This document shows, one piece after another, positions 29,284-37,923 of a DNA stretch of 45,646 bases. Source of the DNA: a virus. The position numbers and the translations under genes are program-made. The stretch lies in IMG/VR virus record IMGVR_UViG_3300036852_000242, positions 1 to 45,646 of that record; one strand, given 5' to 3'. Position 1 is the first letter of the stretch. Every line of letters begins with the position of its first letter. The notes under the pieces are model-generated. The model saw only the letters and a program-made list of their open reading frames with translations, was not told the DNA's origin and did no database searches.

Positions 29284-30777
29284 GTGGGCGTCCTTGACCG
29301 GGTGAACGCCCGCGCGGCGCGGCGCGGGCACGGCGATGAGGCCCGTTTCGGGATCGATGACTGGATCAGCCAGTACCTGATCCCGTCGGCGGGCCAGTTC
29401 AACTTCGGCGGGGTCACGTACCCGTTCGGCGGCCTGTCGGGGCTGAGCCAGACGCTGGCGGGCGCGCGGGCGGCGGAGATCGCGAACTCGCTGCCGGGGT
29501 ACCGGGCGGCGCTGCAGCAGTGCCCGCCGGCGTTCGCGGCGCAGATGGTGCGGGCGCTGGTGCTGTCGCAGGCGCGGTTCACGTTCCGTAACCCGCCGTG
29601 GCACCCGAGGACGCCGCGGCGGCTGTTCAGCAACGGCGACCTGGCGGTGCTGGAGAAGCCGTGGCCGAACGGGACGACCGGGGACCTGGTGTCGCGGATG
29701 GAGTGGCACGCGGGCCTGGCCGGGAACGCGTTCGTGCTGCGGCAGCCCAGGCGGCTGCGGGTGATGCGCCCGGACTGGACGGCGATCCTGTACGGGTCGG
29801 AGACGGAGCCGGAGTGGCCGTCGGGGGCGCTGGACGCGGAGCTGCTCGGCTACGTGCACGCGAACCGGGGGATCGGCAACGGGGAGCCGCGGCTGCTGCT
29901 GCCGGCGGACGTGGCGCACTGGGCGCCGCTGCCGGACCCGGAGATGACCGGGCTGGGCATGAGCTGGCTGACGCCGGCTATCCGGGAGATGCAGGTTGAC
30001 CGGCTGGCGACCGAGCACCAGCTGAGGTTCTTCGAGAACGGCGCGACGCCGAACCTGGTCGTCAAGGGGATCCCGGCGATTGACCGCACCAAGTTCGACG
30101 AGCTCGTCGCGATGATGGAGGCGGAGCACGCCGGGGTGGCGAACGCCTACCGGACGCTGTACCTGGTGGCGGGCGCGGACGCGCAGGTGATCGGGTCGCA
30201 CCTGGCGGACCTGGACCTGAAGGGGATCCAGGGGGCGCGGGAGACGCGCCTGTCGGTGCTGAGCCGGGTGCCGGCGGCGCTGCTGGGGATCTCCGAGGGC
30301 CTGTCCGGGTCGTCGCTGAACGCGGGGAACTTCTCGGCGGCGCGGCGGCTGTTCACGGACTCGTGGGTATCGCCGTCGCTGCAGGGCCTGGCGGCGGCGC
30401 TGTCGACGATCATGACGGTCCCTGATGACGCGGAGCTGTGGACCGACACCACGGACATGCCGATCCTGCGCGAGGACGCGAAGGACGCCGCGGACATCGG
30501 GCAGGTGCAGGCCACCACGATCGCGACCTACGTGAAAGAGGGCTTCACGCCGGAGTCGTCGATCGCGGCGGTCCGCGGCCAGGACGTCACGCTGCTGAAG
30601 CACTCGGGCATGGTGAGCGTCCAGCTGTGGGCGCCGGGCGGTGAGTCGCCGCGCAAGCCCGAGCCGGGCGCGGAGTCGCCGTCCCAGCCGACGGGGTCCG
30701 GGTCGCCGTCGCTGAAGGGCGCGAAGGCCCCGGGCGATAAGGCGCTCATGGCACCGAACGGAGGCGGGAATGGCTGA
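29284..30777 (+). CDS. Portal protein (HK97 type)
   Basis: A 497-residue protein, GTG start. Typical portal text includes MEWHAGLAGNAFVLRQPRRL, VAHWAPLPDPEMTGLGMSWL, DRLATEHQLRFFENGATPNL and VLSRVPAALLGISEGLSGSS followed by NAGNFSAARRLFTDSW. It forms the dodecameric ring for DNA entry and tail attachment. The Pro/Ser/Lys-rich C-terminus is disordered. It overlaps the protease gene by eight bases. Confidence 0.92.
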   Translation: MGVLDRVNARAARRGHGDEARFGIDDWISQYLIPSAGQFNFGGVTYPFGGLSGLSQTLAGARAAEIANSLPGYRAALQQCPPAFAAQMVRALVLSQARFTFRNPPWHPRTPRRLFSNGDLAVLEKPWPNGTTGDLVSRMEWHAGLAGNAFVLRQPRRLRVMRPDWTAILYGSETEPEWPSGALDAELLGYVHANRGIGNGEPRLLLPADVAHWAPLPDPEMTGLGMSWLTPAIREMQVDRLATEHQLRFFENGATPNLVVKGIPAIDRTKFDELVAMMEAEHAGVANAYRTLYLVAGADAQVIGSHLADLDLKGIQGARETRLSVLSRVPAALLGISEGLSGSSLNAGNFSAARRLFTDSWVSPSLQGLAAALSTIMTVPDDAELWTDTTDMPILREDAKDAADIGQVQATTIATYVKEGFTPESSIAAVRGQDVTLLKHSGMVSVQLWAPGGESPRKPEPGAESPSQPTGSGSPSLKGAKAPGDKALMAPNGGGNG

Positions 30778-32521
30778 CGTGCCCGGCGGCCACGCGGACG
30801 CGCTGCACCGGTACTGGGTGCACGGCGAGGGCGCGGCGAAGATCGCCTGGGGCACTCCCGGCGACTTTGACCGCTGCGTCGTGGAGCTCGGCAAGTACAT
30901 CCATGACCCGAAGGGCTACTGCAACCTCGCGCACCACGCGGCGCTCGGCTACTACCCGGCGACGCACGCGAAGATGGAGGGGAAATCGGTGGCTGGCGAC
31001 GATGGCGACCCGCGGTTCAACCCGAATCACGTGCCGGGAGGCGCGGGCGGCGGCCAGTTCACGTCCGGCGGCGGGGGCGGCAAGGGCGCTGCCGGCAAGA
31101 AGCCCGCGCCCCGCCCTGCCCAGAAGCAGCTGACGGACCACGAGAAGCACGTGGCGCACATGAAGAACCTGGCCGCGCACCCGGTCGGCGAGGGCGAGTC
31201 CGGCCAGCGGGTCCGCGACCTGCAGGACCGCCTGAACGAGCTGGGCTTCAGCCTGGCCCCGGACGGCAAGTTCGGGCCGAAGACGCTGGCGGCGGTGCGC
31301 GCGTTCCAGCGTGCCCACAAGGACGCGTCCGGTCATCCGCTGGCCGTGGACGGCCTGGTGGGGCCGCTGACAATGGCGGCACTGGAGGCAGCGCGGCCTG
31401 CGGCGCCGCATAAGGCCGCGAGTCACGCCGGCCCCGCGCCGCACGGCGCCGGGAAGCAGAAGGGCAGGTCGGCGATGGCGGCGGGAACGGGCAGGCAGGT
31501 CATCGATGCGATCAGCAGGTACGACCGCGCCGCGAAGCCGTACGGCGATGTCACGTACGCGGACCCGAAGAACGGCAAGTACCCCATCGACACAGCAGAG
31601 CACGCCAAGGCGGCCTGGTCGTACATAAGCATGCCGGCGAACGCGGCGCAGTACCCGGTGAACGGGGTGACGCTGGCCGAGGTCAAGGACCGCATCATGG
31701 CGGCCTGCAAGAAGTTCGGCATCACCGTCAGCGACTCCGACGGCGACATGAACGCGGCGCACTTCGCCCCTGACGTGGACGTGGTCCGCTCCGGCGAGGG
31801 CATCACGCTGGAGCCCGCCGGCGACGGCTCGCTGGGGACGCTGACGGGCCGGTTCTCCGAGTTCGGCCGCTGGTACCCGGTGTCGTCGCGCCTAGAGGGC
31901 AGCTTCCGCGAGCGCGTCGCCCCTGGCGCGACCCTGGACACGATCCGCGATGACCGGGCGTCGATGCGGGTGCTGTTCGATCACGGGATGGACGGCCAGA
32001 TCGGCAACAAGGTGCTCGGCCCGATCGGCGCGCTGGACGAGCGGTCCGACGGCCCGTGGTATGAGGTGCCGCTGTTCGACACGTCCTACAACCGTGACCT
32101 GCTGCCGGGCCTGAAAGCCGGGGTGTACGGGGCGAGCATGCGCATGCGGGTCCTGGACGACTCCTGGGACGACGAGCCGAAGCGGTCGGCGGACAACCCG
32201 GAGGGGATCCCGGAGCGGACGATCACCCGGATGAAGGTGCTGGAGTTCGGCCCGGTGACGTTCCCGGCGAACCCTGGCGCGTCGGCGGGGGTCCGGTCGG
32301 CGACGGACGAGTTCTACGGCCGCCTCGCCGAGGTGAACCCCCCGGCGTTCGCGGACGCGGTGCGGGCCTGCGGCCTGCGCCCCGAAGACTTCACCGGCCT
32401 GGTTACCGCGCGGAGCGGCCCGGGCCGGGAGCACGACGTGCAGCCAGGCCACGGCAGGACGTCACCGACCACCAAGGCGGCCCTGCGCGACAGGGCCTGG
32501 CGCATGAGGGAGATCAGGTAG
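30770..32521 (+). CDS. Prohead serine protease fused to peptidoglycan-binding and other domains
   Basis: A 583-residue protein. Residues 1-70 form a small domain (RYWVHGEGAAKIAWGTPGDF, YCNLAHHAALGYY). A linker HVPGGAGGGQFTSGGG precedes a PG_binding_1-like repeat at about 141-208 (RVRDLQDRLNELGF, FGPKTLAAVRAFQRAH, VDGLVGPLTMAALE). A DUF6582-like part follows at about 255-310 (YPIDTAEHAKAAWSYI). The HK97-type prohead protease spans about 355-520, with candidate His405 (VLFDHGMDG) and Ser456 (VYGASMRMRV). The protease matures the capsid; the binding domain is unusual here. Confidence 0.85.
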   Translation: MADVPGGHADALHRYWVHGEGAAKIAWGTPGDFDRCVVELGKYIHDPKGYCNLAHHAALGYYPATHAKMEGKSVAGDDGDPRFNPNHVPGGAGGGQFTSGGGGGKGAAGKKPAPRPAQKQLTDHEKHVAHMKNLAAHPVGEGESGQRVRDLQDRLNELGFSLAPDGKFGPKTLAAVRAFQRAHKDASGHPLAVDGLVGPLTMAALEAARPAAPHKAASHAGPAPHGAGKQKGRSAMAAGTGRQVIDAISRYDRAAKPYGDVTYADPKNGKYPIDTAEHAKAAWSYISMPANAAQYPVNGVTLAEVKDRIMAACKKFGITVSDSDGDMNAAHFAPDVDVVRSGEGITLEPAGDGSLGTLTGRFSEFGRWYPVSSRLEGSFRERVAPGATLDTIRDDRASMRVLFDHGMDGQIGNKVLGPIGALDERSDGPWYEVPLFDTSYNRDLLPGLKAGVYGASMRMRVLDDSWDDEPKRSADNPEGIPERTITRMKVLEFGPVTFPANPGASAGVRSATDEFYGRLAEVNPPAFADAVRACGLRPEDFTGLVTARSGPGREHDVQPGHGRTSPTTKAALRDRAWRMREIR

Positions 32522-33994
32522 ATGCCTGAGGTATACGAGGAGCGGCTCCTGCCCGGGAGCCTGGACGACCTGCGCGGGCGCACCCCCGAGGAGCTGCGGC
32601 AGCAGCTGGAGGTGCTCGACGCGCACCTGCGCAGCCTGCACCAGACCGACGAGGGCGAGCTGCGCGACCTTACCGCGGACGAGCAGGGCGCGTTCGACCT
32701 GGGGATGACGATCCGCGAGGCGATCGTGGACAAGCTCGACAACCACACCCGGGTCGCGGAGGTGTTCCGCCGCCGTCCCGCCGCCGTGCAGCAGGCGATG
32801 GCGAACATCCGCTACGGCCTGGACGACCCGGCCGGGGACACGCGGCGGCTGACGACCCCGGAGGCCCGCGACCGGGCGCTGCGGGTGCTGGACTCCCGCG
32901 ACGCCGGGGACCTGTCGGACGCGGCGAAGTCGCAGGTGGAGAAGATGCTCCGCCGTGACACCGTCATCGCCCGGCGGATCCTGGTGACCGAGACCGAGGA
33001 TTACCGGACCGCGTGGATGAAGATGGTCACCGAGGTCCACCCGATCCTCACGGCGGAGGAGCAGCGCGCGATGCTCGCGTGGAACGAGTTCCGCGCGATG
33101 GGCGACTGGTCGAACTCCGCCGGCGGCTACGGCATCCCGGTGTTCATTGACCCGAGCATCATCTTGACCGCGCAGGAGTCGGGGAACCCGTTCCTGTCGA
33201 TCGCCAAGCAGGTGACGATCAACACCAACCAGTGGAAGGGCGTGACCTCCGCCGGCGTCTCCTGGTCGTTCCAGACCGAGGCGGCGGCGGTGTCGGACAA
33301 CTCCCCGACGCTGGCGCAGCCCGCGATCCCCGTGCACATGGCGCGCGGCTTCGTGCCCTACTCGATCGAGGTGGGGATGGACTACCCGTCGTTCGCCTCG
33401 GAGATGTCGGGGCTGCTGGCGGCGGGGTATGACGAGCTGCTGGTGCAGAAGTTCACCATCGGGTCCGGCACCGGTGAGCCGAAGGGCATCCTGACCGCGA
33501 TCTCCGCGACCAGCGCGGACCGGGTGAAGGTCACCACGGGCGGCTCCATCGGCGCGCCGGACCCGTACGCGGTCTGGAAGGCGCTGCCGCAGAAGTACCG
33601 GAGGAATGCCTCGTGGCTGATGTCGATCGGCGTGAACAACGCGATCCGGCAGCTCGGCACGGCGAACGTCTACCACGCGTCTACCGTGACGCTGCCCGAG
33701 GAGTGGCTGGACACGCTGTTCAACAAGGCCGTGTACGAGAGCACGTACATGCCCGACACCACCACGTGGACCACCACGGCCGAGGGCCAGGCGCTGGTCG
33801 GCGACTTCTCCAATTTCGTCATCGCCCGCAACGGAGGGATGAGCGTGGAGCTGATCCCGCAGCTGTTCCAGCAGGTCACGGCCGGCAGCGGGCCAGCTGT
33901 TCCCACCGGCCAGCGCGGCTGGTTCGCGTACGCGCGGATCGGAAGCGACGCGAACAACACGGCGGGCTTCCGGCTGCTGGTGGCGAACTCCTGA
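32522..33994 (+). CDS. Major capsid protein (HK97 fold)
   Basis: A 490-residue protein. Residues about 1-150 are charged and helical, the delta/scaffold domain likely removed by the protease (ELRQQLEVLDAHLRSLHQTD). The shell domain follows: AGGYGIPVFIDPSIILTAQE, NPFLSIAKQVTI, PYSIEVGMDYPSFASEMSGL, DELLVQKFTIGSGTGEPKGI and FNKAVYESTYM. It forms the icosahedral shell. The gene follows the protease without a gap. Confidence 0.93.
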   Translation: MPEVYEERLLPGSLDDLRGRTPEELRQQLEVLDAHLRSLHQTDEGELRDLTADEQGAFDLGMTIREAIVDKLDNHTRVAEVFRRRPAAVQQAMANIRYGLDDPAGDTRRLTTPEARDRALRVLDSRDAGDLSDAAKSQVEKMLRRDTVIARRILVTETEDYRTAWMKMVTEVHPILTAEEQRAMLAWNEFRAMGDWSNSAGGYGIPVFIDPSIILTAQESGNPFLSIAKQVTINTNQWKGVTSAGVSWSFQTEAAAVSDNSPTLAQPAIPVHMARGFVPYSIEVGMDYPSFASEMSGLLAAGYDELLVQKFTIGSGTGEPKGILTAISATSADRVKVTTGGSIGAPDPYAVWKALPQKYRRNASWLMSIGVNNAIRQLGTANVYHASTVTLPEEWLDTLFNKAVYESTYMPDTTTWTTTAEGQALVGDFSNFVIARNGGMSVELIPQLFQQVTAGSGPAVPTGQRGWFAYARIGSDANNTAGFRLLVANS

Positions 33995-34215
33995 TGGCCG
34001 CGCAGAAGCCCGCCGCGGCGCAGCCGGAGCCGGAGCCGGAGCGGCCGGGCGCGCCGCTTGGCAGCGCGGGCGCGTCCAGTAACCCGCTGGTGCACCAGCT
34101 GCTCGCCGAGCGGGCGATCATGACCAGCGCCGCGGCTGACGGCGAGGACGCCAGCGCCGCGCTGGCGGCGATCGACGCCAGGCTGGCCGGCCTCGGCGTC
34201 AGCGTCGACCAGTAA
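33994..34215 (+). CDS. Small head-region protein
   Basis: A 73-residue protein, ATG overlapping the capsid stop. A Pro/Glu-rich N-terminus precedes a helical C-terminal half (NPLVHQLLAERAIMTSAAAD, ALAAIDARLAGLGV). It is expressed with the capsid gene and ends just before a strong hairpin. A role in head assembly is inferred from place only. Confidence 0.62.
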   Translation: MAAQKPAAAQPEPEPERPGAPLGSAGASSNPLVHQLLAERAIMTSAAADGEDASAALAAIDARLAGLGVSVDQ

Positions 34216-34219
34216 GGCC

Positions 34220-34253
34220 GGCGGCCCGGGTTCCCCGAGGTTCCCGGGCCGCC
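34220..34253 (+). terminator. Strong GC hairpin after capsid genes
   Basis: GGCGGCCCGGG (34220-34230) pairs with CCCGGGCCGCC (34243-34253) around a 12-base loop, followed by CTTAACC. It has no T-run, but the 11-bp GC stem could partly terminate or protect the abundant capsid mRNA. Confidence 0.6.
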
Positions 34254-34273
34254 CTTAACCTCGGGAGAAGATC

Positions 34274-34516
34274 ATGGAAGTCGTCTACGCCACGTACACC
34301 GCGCAGGTGGTCACCCCTGACGGGGGCCGCCACACGGTCCACGGGGGGCAGCACTGGCACCCCAGGCACCCCGTGGTCCTGGCCGCGCCTGAAGGGCTGT
34401 TCTCGCCCGATGCCCGGTACGGGCTGTCGGGCGGCGTGCCGCCGGAGCTGGATGAGCCGCCGGTCGAGCAGGCGACGGCGGGGCCGGGCGAGAAGCGGGC
34501 CACGCGCCGTGGCTGA
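34274..34516 (+). CDS. Small hypothetical head-region protein
   Basis: An 80-residue protein with ribosome site CGGGAGAAG before ATG. A beta-like N-terminal half (VYATYTAQVVTPDGGRHTVH, QHWHPRHPVVLAAPEGLF) and an acidic/Pro tail. Small proteins of this type occur near head-tail connectors of actinobacterial phages. Function unknown. Confidence 0.62.
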   Translation: MEVVYATYTAQVVTPDGGRHTVHGGQHWHPRHPVVLAAPEGLFSPDARYGLSGGVPPELDEPPVEQATAGPGEKRATRRG

Positions 34517-35951
34517 CGTGGCCGCCCTGGACCGCGCGGGGGCAGTCGCCGTCGGCTACGTCTACGACGGGCACGACGTCACCTACAGCTGGCATCACAG
34601 CATGATCGAGCTGATCGGCTACGACCTGTGCCATGAGGCGCGGGTCATCCGCGGCGGGTACGTGGCGATGAAGTGCGGCACTGACGGCCTGGCCGACGCC
34701 CGCAACAAGGCCGTGAGGCTGTTCCTGAAGGAGAACCTGGCCGACTGGCTGTTCTGGGTGGACACCGACATGGGGTTCGCCGCTGACACGGTCGACCGGC
34801 TGATGGCGGCTGCCGACCCCGTGGAGCGGCCCATCGTCGGCGGGCTGGCGTTCACCTGGCGGGAGGACTCCTCCGACGGCATGGGCGGCTGGCGCACCTC
34901 GCCCGCGCCGACCATCTTCGACTGGCGGGTGCTGGACGACGGCCAGATGGGCTTCGTGGTCCGGTTCAACTACCCGCCGGACACGCTGACGCCCTGCGCG
35001 GGGACCGGCGCGGCGTGCGTGCTCATCCACCGGTCAGTGTTCGAGCGGGTTAAGGCCGAGTACGGCGAGCACTGGTATGACCGGATCCCGAACACGACGA
35101 CCGGGCAGCTGGTGTCCGAGGACCTGAGCCTGTGCCTGCGCGCGGGGGCGCTGAAGATCCCCGTCCACGTGCACACCGGGGTGAAGACGACCCACCAGAA
35201 GACGCTGTGGGTGGCGGAGGACGACTACATGGCGGCGCGGGTGCTGGCCGCCATGCCGCCCCCGGTGCCCGCCGCCACGGAGGAAGTGGCGGTGATCGTC
35301 CCGGTGCTGGGCAGGCCGGGCAACGCGGCCCCGTTCATGGCGTCGCTGAAGGCGTCCGGCGCTGAACTCGCCGCCGTGTACGCGGTCGCTGACGAGGACG
35401 ACGCGGAGACGGCGCGGGCGTGGAAGGAAGCCGGGGCCAGGGTCATCGCCATAGACCGGGCTAGCCTGCCCGGCAGGCCGGGGACGTTCGCCGAGAAGGT
35501 CAATGTCGCCTACCGGATGACGGAAGAGCCGTGGCTGCTGCTGGTCGGCGATGACGTCCGGTTCCGTCCGGGCTGGCTGGACCACGCGCAGCACGCGGCC
35601 CGCGACGGCGCTGACGTCATCGGCACCAATGACATGCACAGCCCCCGGTGCGCCACTGGAGAGTGGTCGCCGCACCCGGTGATCCGCCGCGCCTACGTCG
35701 ACGAGGTGGGCGCGTCGTGGGACGGCCCGAAGGTCGTGGCCCACGAGGGCTACCACCACAACTTCCCGGACGATGAGATCGCGGCGGCGGCGGCGCAGCG
35801 GGGCGCGTGGGCGTTCGCGGCGCACGCGAAGGTGGAGGCGCTGCACCCGATGTGGGGCAACGCGCCCGACGACGCGACGTACGCGCTGGGGCGCGAGCGG
35901 TTCGCCGAGGACAAGGCGCTGTTCGAGGCACGGGCGGGTGAGCACTCGTGA
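34509..35951 (+). CDS. Tandem glycosyltransferase (two GT-A domains)
   Basis: A 480-residue protein, GTG start overlapping the upstream gene by eight bases. The first domain (about 15-250) has CGTDGLADARNKAV, the metal-binding DTD in WLFWVDTDMGF (85-87), and EDLSLCLRAG. The second (about 260-470) restarts with VAVIVPVLGRPGNAAPFMAS and has LLLVGDDVRFRPGWLD (Asp348/349). Both look like family-2-type GT-A folds. Lying in the head module with a methyltransferase nearby, it may decorate a capsid or fibre protein, or less likely modified DNA. Confidence 0.82.
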   Translation: MADVAALDRAGAVAVGYVYDGHDVTYSWHHSMIELIGYDLCHEARVIRGGYVAMKCGTDGLADARNKAVRLFLKENLADWLFWVDTDMGFAADTVDRLMAAADPVERPIVGGLAFTWREDSSDGMGGWRTSPAPTIFDWRVLDDGQMGFVVRFNYPPDTLTPCAGTGAACVLIHRSVFERVKAEYGEHWYDRIPNTTTGQLVSEDLSLCLRAGALKIPVHVHTGVKTTHQKTLWVAEDDYMAARVLAAMPPPVPAATEEVAVIVPVLGRPGNAAPFMASLKASGAELAAVYAVADEDDAETARAWKEAGARVIAIDRASLPGRPGTFAEKVNVAYRMTEEPWLLLVGDDVRFRPGWLDHAQHAARDGADVIGTNDMHSPRCATGEWSPHPVIRRAYVDEVGASWDGPKVVAHEGYHHNFPDDEIAAAAAQRGAWAFAAHAKVEALHPMWGNAPDDATYALGRERFAEDKALFEARAGEHS

Positions 35952-36289
35952 GCGGGCCGTGGATGGGGGGCCTGCGCGATGAGCAGCTGGCCGCGCTCTG
36001 CGGCTTCTCGCCGAAGCCGGGCGAGCTGTCCTGCAATGCTGACGCCACGTGGCACGGCATGCTAGTTGGCCCTGAATTCGTTGAGGCAATGGCCTGCTGT
36101 GACGCGCACCTGCCGATCATGCGGGCCGTCGCCGAGTACGTCCACCCGCGCGTTCATCCGTGCGGCATCCCGGGCTCGCTGTTCCGCTGGCCCGAGAACG
36201 AGTGCTACACCGACTGGGATGAGGCCGAGCTGCTCGCGGCGAGTGCTGTCCTGGCGTGCCCGGTGGGTACGGTGACGGCGAATGCATGA
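35948..36289 (+). CDS. Cys/His/Trp-rich hypothetical protein
   Basis: A 113-residue protein, GTG start overlapping the glycosyltransferase stop. It contains LAALCGFSPKPGELSCNADA, MACCDAHLP, HPRVHPCGIPG and RWPENECYTDWDE, enough ligands for metal binding. Placed between glycosyltransferase and methyltransferase genes. No family recognised. Confidence 0.62.
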   Translation: MSGPWMGGLRDEQLAALCGFSPKPGELSCNADATWHGMLVGPEFVEAMACCDAHLPIMRAVAEYVHPRVHPCGIPGSLFRWPENECYTDWDEAELLAASAVLACPVGTVTANA

Positions 36290-36806
36290 CGCGGCACTTG
36301 AGTGGATCGCGGAGCACGCGACCAGCGAGCCGGTGTCGGTGCTGGACATCGGCGGCCGGGACGTCAACGGCTCCCCGCGCCGCCTGTTCCCCGCCGCGAC
36401 CCGGTACACGGTGCTGGACGCGCTGCCCGGCGAGCAGGTCACCGACGTCGACATCATCGCCGACGCCGCGGACTGGAATCCTTCCGGCCAGCGCTGGGAC
36501 GTGGTGGTCTGCGCGGAGGTGTTCGAGCACACGGCGCAGTGGCGGGCGATCCTGCGCACCGCATTCGCGGCGTGCGCGCCGGGCGGGCGGCTGATCGTGA
36601 CGACCGCCGCGCCGGGGCGCCCGCCGCACTCCGCGGTCGACGGCGAGCCGCGGCTGCTGCCCGGCGAGCATTACGCGAACATCCGCCCGGCTGAGCTGGA
36701 GCGGGCGCTGAGGGCGGCGGGATGGGCTGGCGTCGTCGTTGACGTGCAGGAGTTCCCGGCCGACGTACGCGCCACGGCGGTGAAGGGCGAGGGAAGGGCA
36801 GCATGA
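36282..36806 (+). CDS. SAM-dependent methyltransferase (class I)
   Basis: A 174-residue protein, ATG overlapping the previous gene by eight bases. Motif I-like VLDIGGRDVNG (20-30), an acidic end of strand 2 (YTVLDALPG), motif WDVVVCAEVFEHT and FAACAPGGRLIVTTAAPGRP match class I methyltransferases of the Methyltransf_11 type. The substrate is not evident; linkage with the glycosyltransferase suggests a sugar or a structural protein side chain. Confidence 0.82.
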   Translation: MHDAALEWIAEHATSEPVSVLDIGGRDVNGSPRRLFPAATRYTVLDALPGEQVTDVDIIADAADWNPSGQRWDVVVCAEVFEHTAQWRAILRTAFAACAPGGRLIVTTAAPGRPPHSAVDGEPRLLPGEHYANIRPAELERALRAAGWAGVVVDVQEFPADVRATAVKGEGRAA

Positions 36807-36946
36807 GCGAGACAGAGCCGGAGACCGGCTGGCGGGTGCTGGACCCCGACGGGAACGTGGTTGCGTCGGGGCCGGTGACGGAACTGGAAATGGCCGCGCT
36901 GATGGGCGAGGCGACAGGCCCGGAGGGCAGCGATGGCGGCGATTGA
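36803..36946 (+). CDS. 47-residue acidic protein
   Basis: ATG in an ATGA overlap with the methyltransferase stop, preceded by GGGAAGGG. TGWRVLDPDGNVVASGPVTE, then a helix ELEMAALMGEATG, suggests a small beta-beta-alpha fold. It overlaps the next gene by 14 bases. Function unknown. Confidence 0.55.
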   Translation: MSETEPETGWRVLDPDGNVVASGPVTELEMAALMGEATGPEGSDGGD

Positions 36947-37361
36947 CCAGGCGATGGCGAGCAACATCCTGAACGCGACGACCCCCACCGGGGCCTCGGG
37001 CGCGCCCGGGTCGTTCTCGGCGGTGGGCGGCACGGCGATGAAAGTGCGGCTGAACTCGACGGCGTCGACCGCGTCGGCGGCGGGCACGGAGCTGACGGGC
37101 ACCGGGTACACGGCGGGCGGCACGGCAGTCCCGGCGGCGAGCGCGGCATCGTCCGCGGGCAGCGCGGTTACCCTGCCGGCGACGTCCGCGCTGTCGTGGA
37201 CCAACGGGTCCGGCGGCGCGTGGTCGATCGTGTCGATGGACCTGACCAGCTCGGCGGGCACGCGGTGCTGGTTCGGCAACTTCAACGGCCAGCCGGTCTC
37301 CGTGGCGAACGGGAACACGTTCCAGGTCGCGGTCGCCGGCGTGTCGATCTCACTGACCTAG
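36933..37361 (+). CDS. Probable structural protein, beta-rich
   Basis: A 142-residue Ala/Ser/Gly/Thr-rich protein starting AAIDQAMASNILNATTPTG, with strands such as MKVRLNSTAST and TFQVAVAGVSISLT. It resembles small decoration or fibre-base proteins found after capsid genes in actinobacterial phages. No membrane segment. The structural role is inferred from composition and place. Confidence 0.62.
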   Translation: MAAIDQAMASNILNATTPTGASGAPGSFSAVGGTAMKVRLNSTASTASAAGTELTGTGYTAGGTAVPAASAASSAGSAVTLPATSALSWTNGSGGAWSIVSMDLTSSAGTRCWFGNFNGQPVSVANGNTFQVAVAGVSISLT

Positions 37362-37371
37362 GGAGCCTGCC

Positions 37372-37911
37372 ATGGGAGCGCGCACTTACTGGGTGGCCCC
37401 CGTGCCGCCGCTGGACTCCGCGGACGGGAGCGCGTACGCGTCGTCGGTCACGCTGACGGACGTGTCGCCGTCGCCGCCGGTGACGCTGCCCGCCTACCTG
37501 CTGGAGGTCGGCACGACGCTGCGGCTGCACGCCCGCGGCCAGTTCTCGAACACGGGCACCCCCACGCTGCTGCTCGGCTTCTACTTCGGCGGCATCGCCG
37601 GCGTGGCGCTGGCGGCGTCCAGCGCCATCACCACGGCCTCGGGCGTGACCGGCGTCCCGTTCGAGCTGGAGTACCGCGGCGAGGTCCGGGCGATCGGCTC
37701 GTCGGGCAGCATCAACGGGGCCGGCCGCCTGTACCTGGGCACGTCGCTGACCGCGTACACGGTGCGGCCCGTCCCGGAAGTGGCGGCGAGCCGGACCGTG
37801 ACGATCGACACGACCTCGGCGAAGGCCGTGACGCTCGGCGCGCAGTGGGGGACGTCCAGTTCCTCGAACACGCTGACGTGCAATGACCTCATAGCCGAGC
37901 TGCTCGGCTAG
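37372..37911 (+). CDS. C1q/TNF-like head fibre or decoration protein
   Basis: A 179-residue beta-rich protein, ATG after GGGAGCC. Text such as TTLRLHARGQFSNTGTPTLL, GFYFGGIAG, VPFELEYRGEVRAIGSSGSI and LGAQWGTSSSSNTLTCNDLI shows the alternating strands of a jelly-roll trimer. Likely displayed on the head or at the neck, given its location. No host-specific motif seen. Confidence 0.65.
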   Translation: MGARTYWVAPVPPLDSADGSAYASSVTLTDVSPSPPVTLPAYLLEVGTTLRLHARGQFSNTGTPTLLLGFYFGGIAGVALAASSAITTASGVTGVPFELEYRGEVRAIGSSGSINGAGRLYLGTSLTAYTVRPVPEVAASRTVTIDTTSAKAVTLGAQWGTSSSSNTLTCNDLIAELLG

Positions 37912-37923
37912 CCCGGCTGCGCC

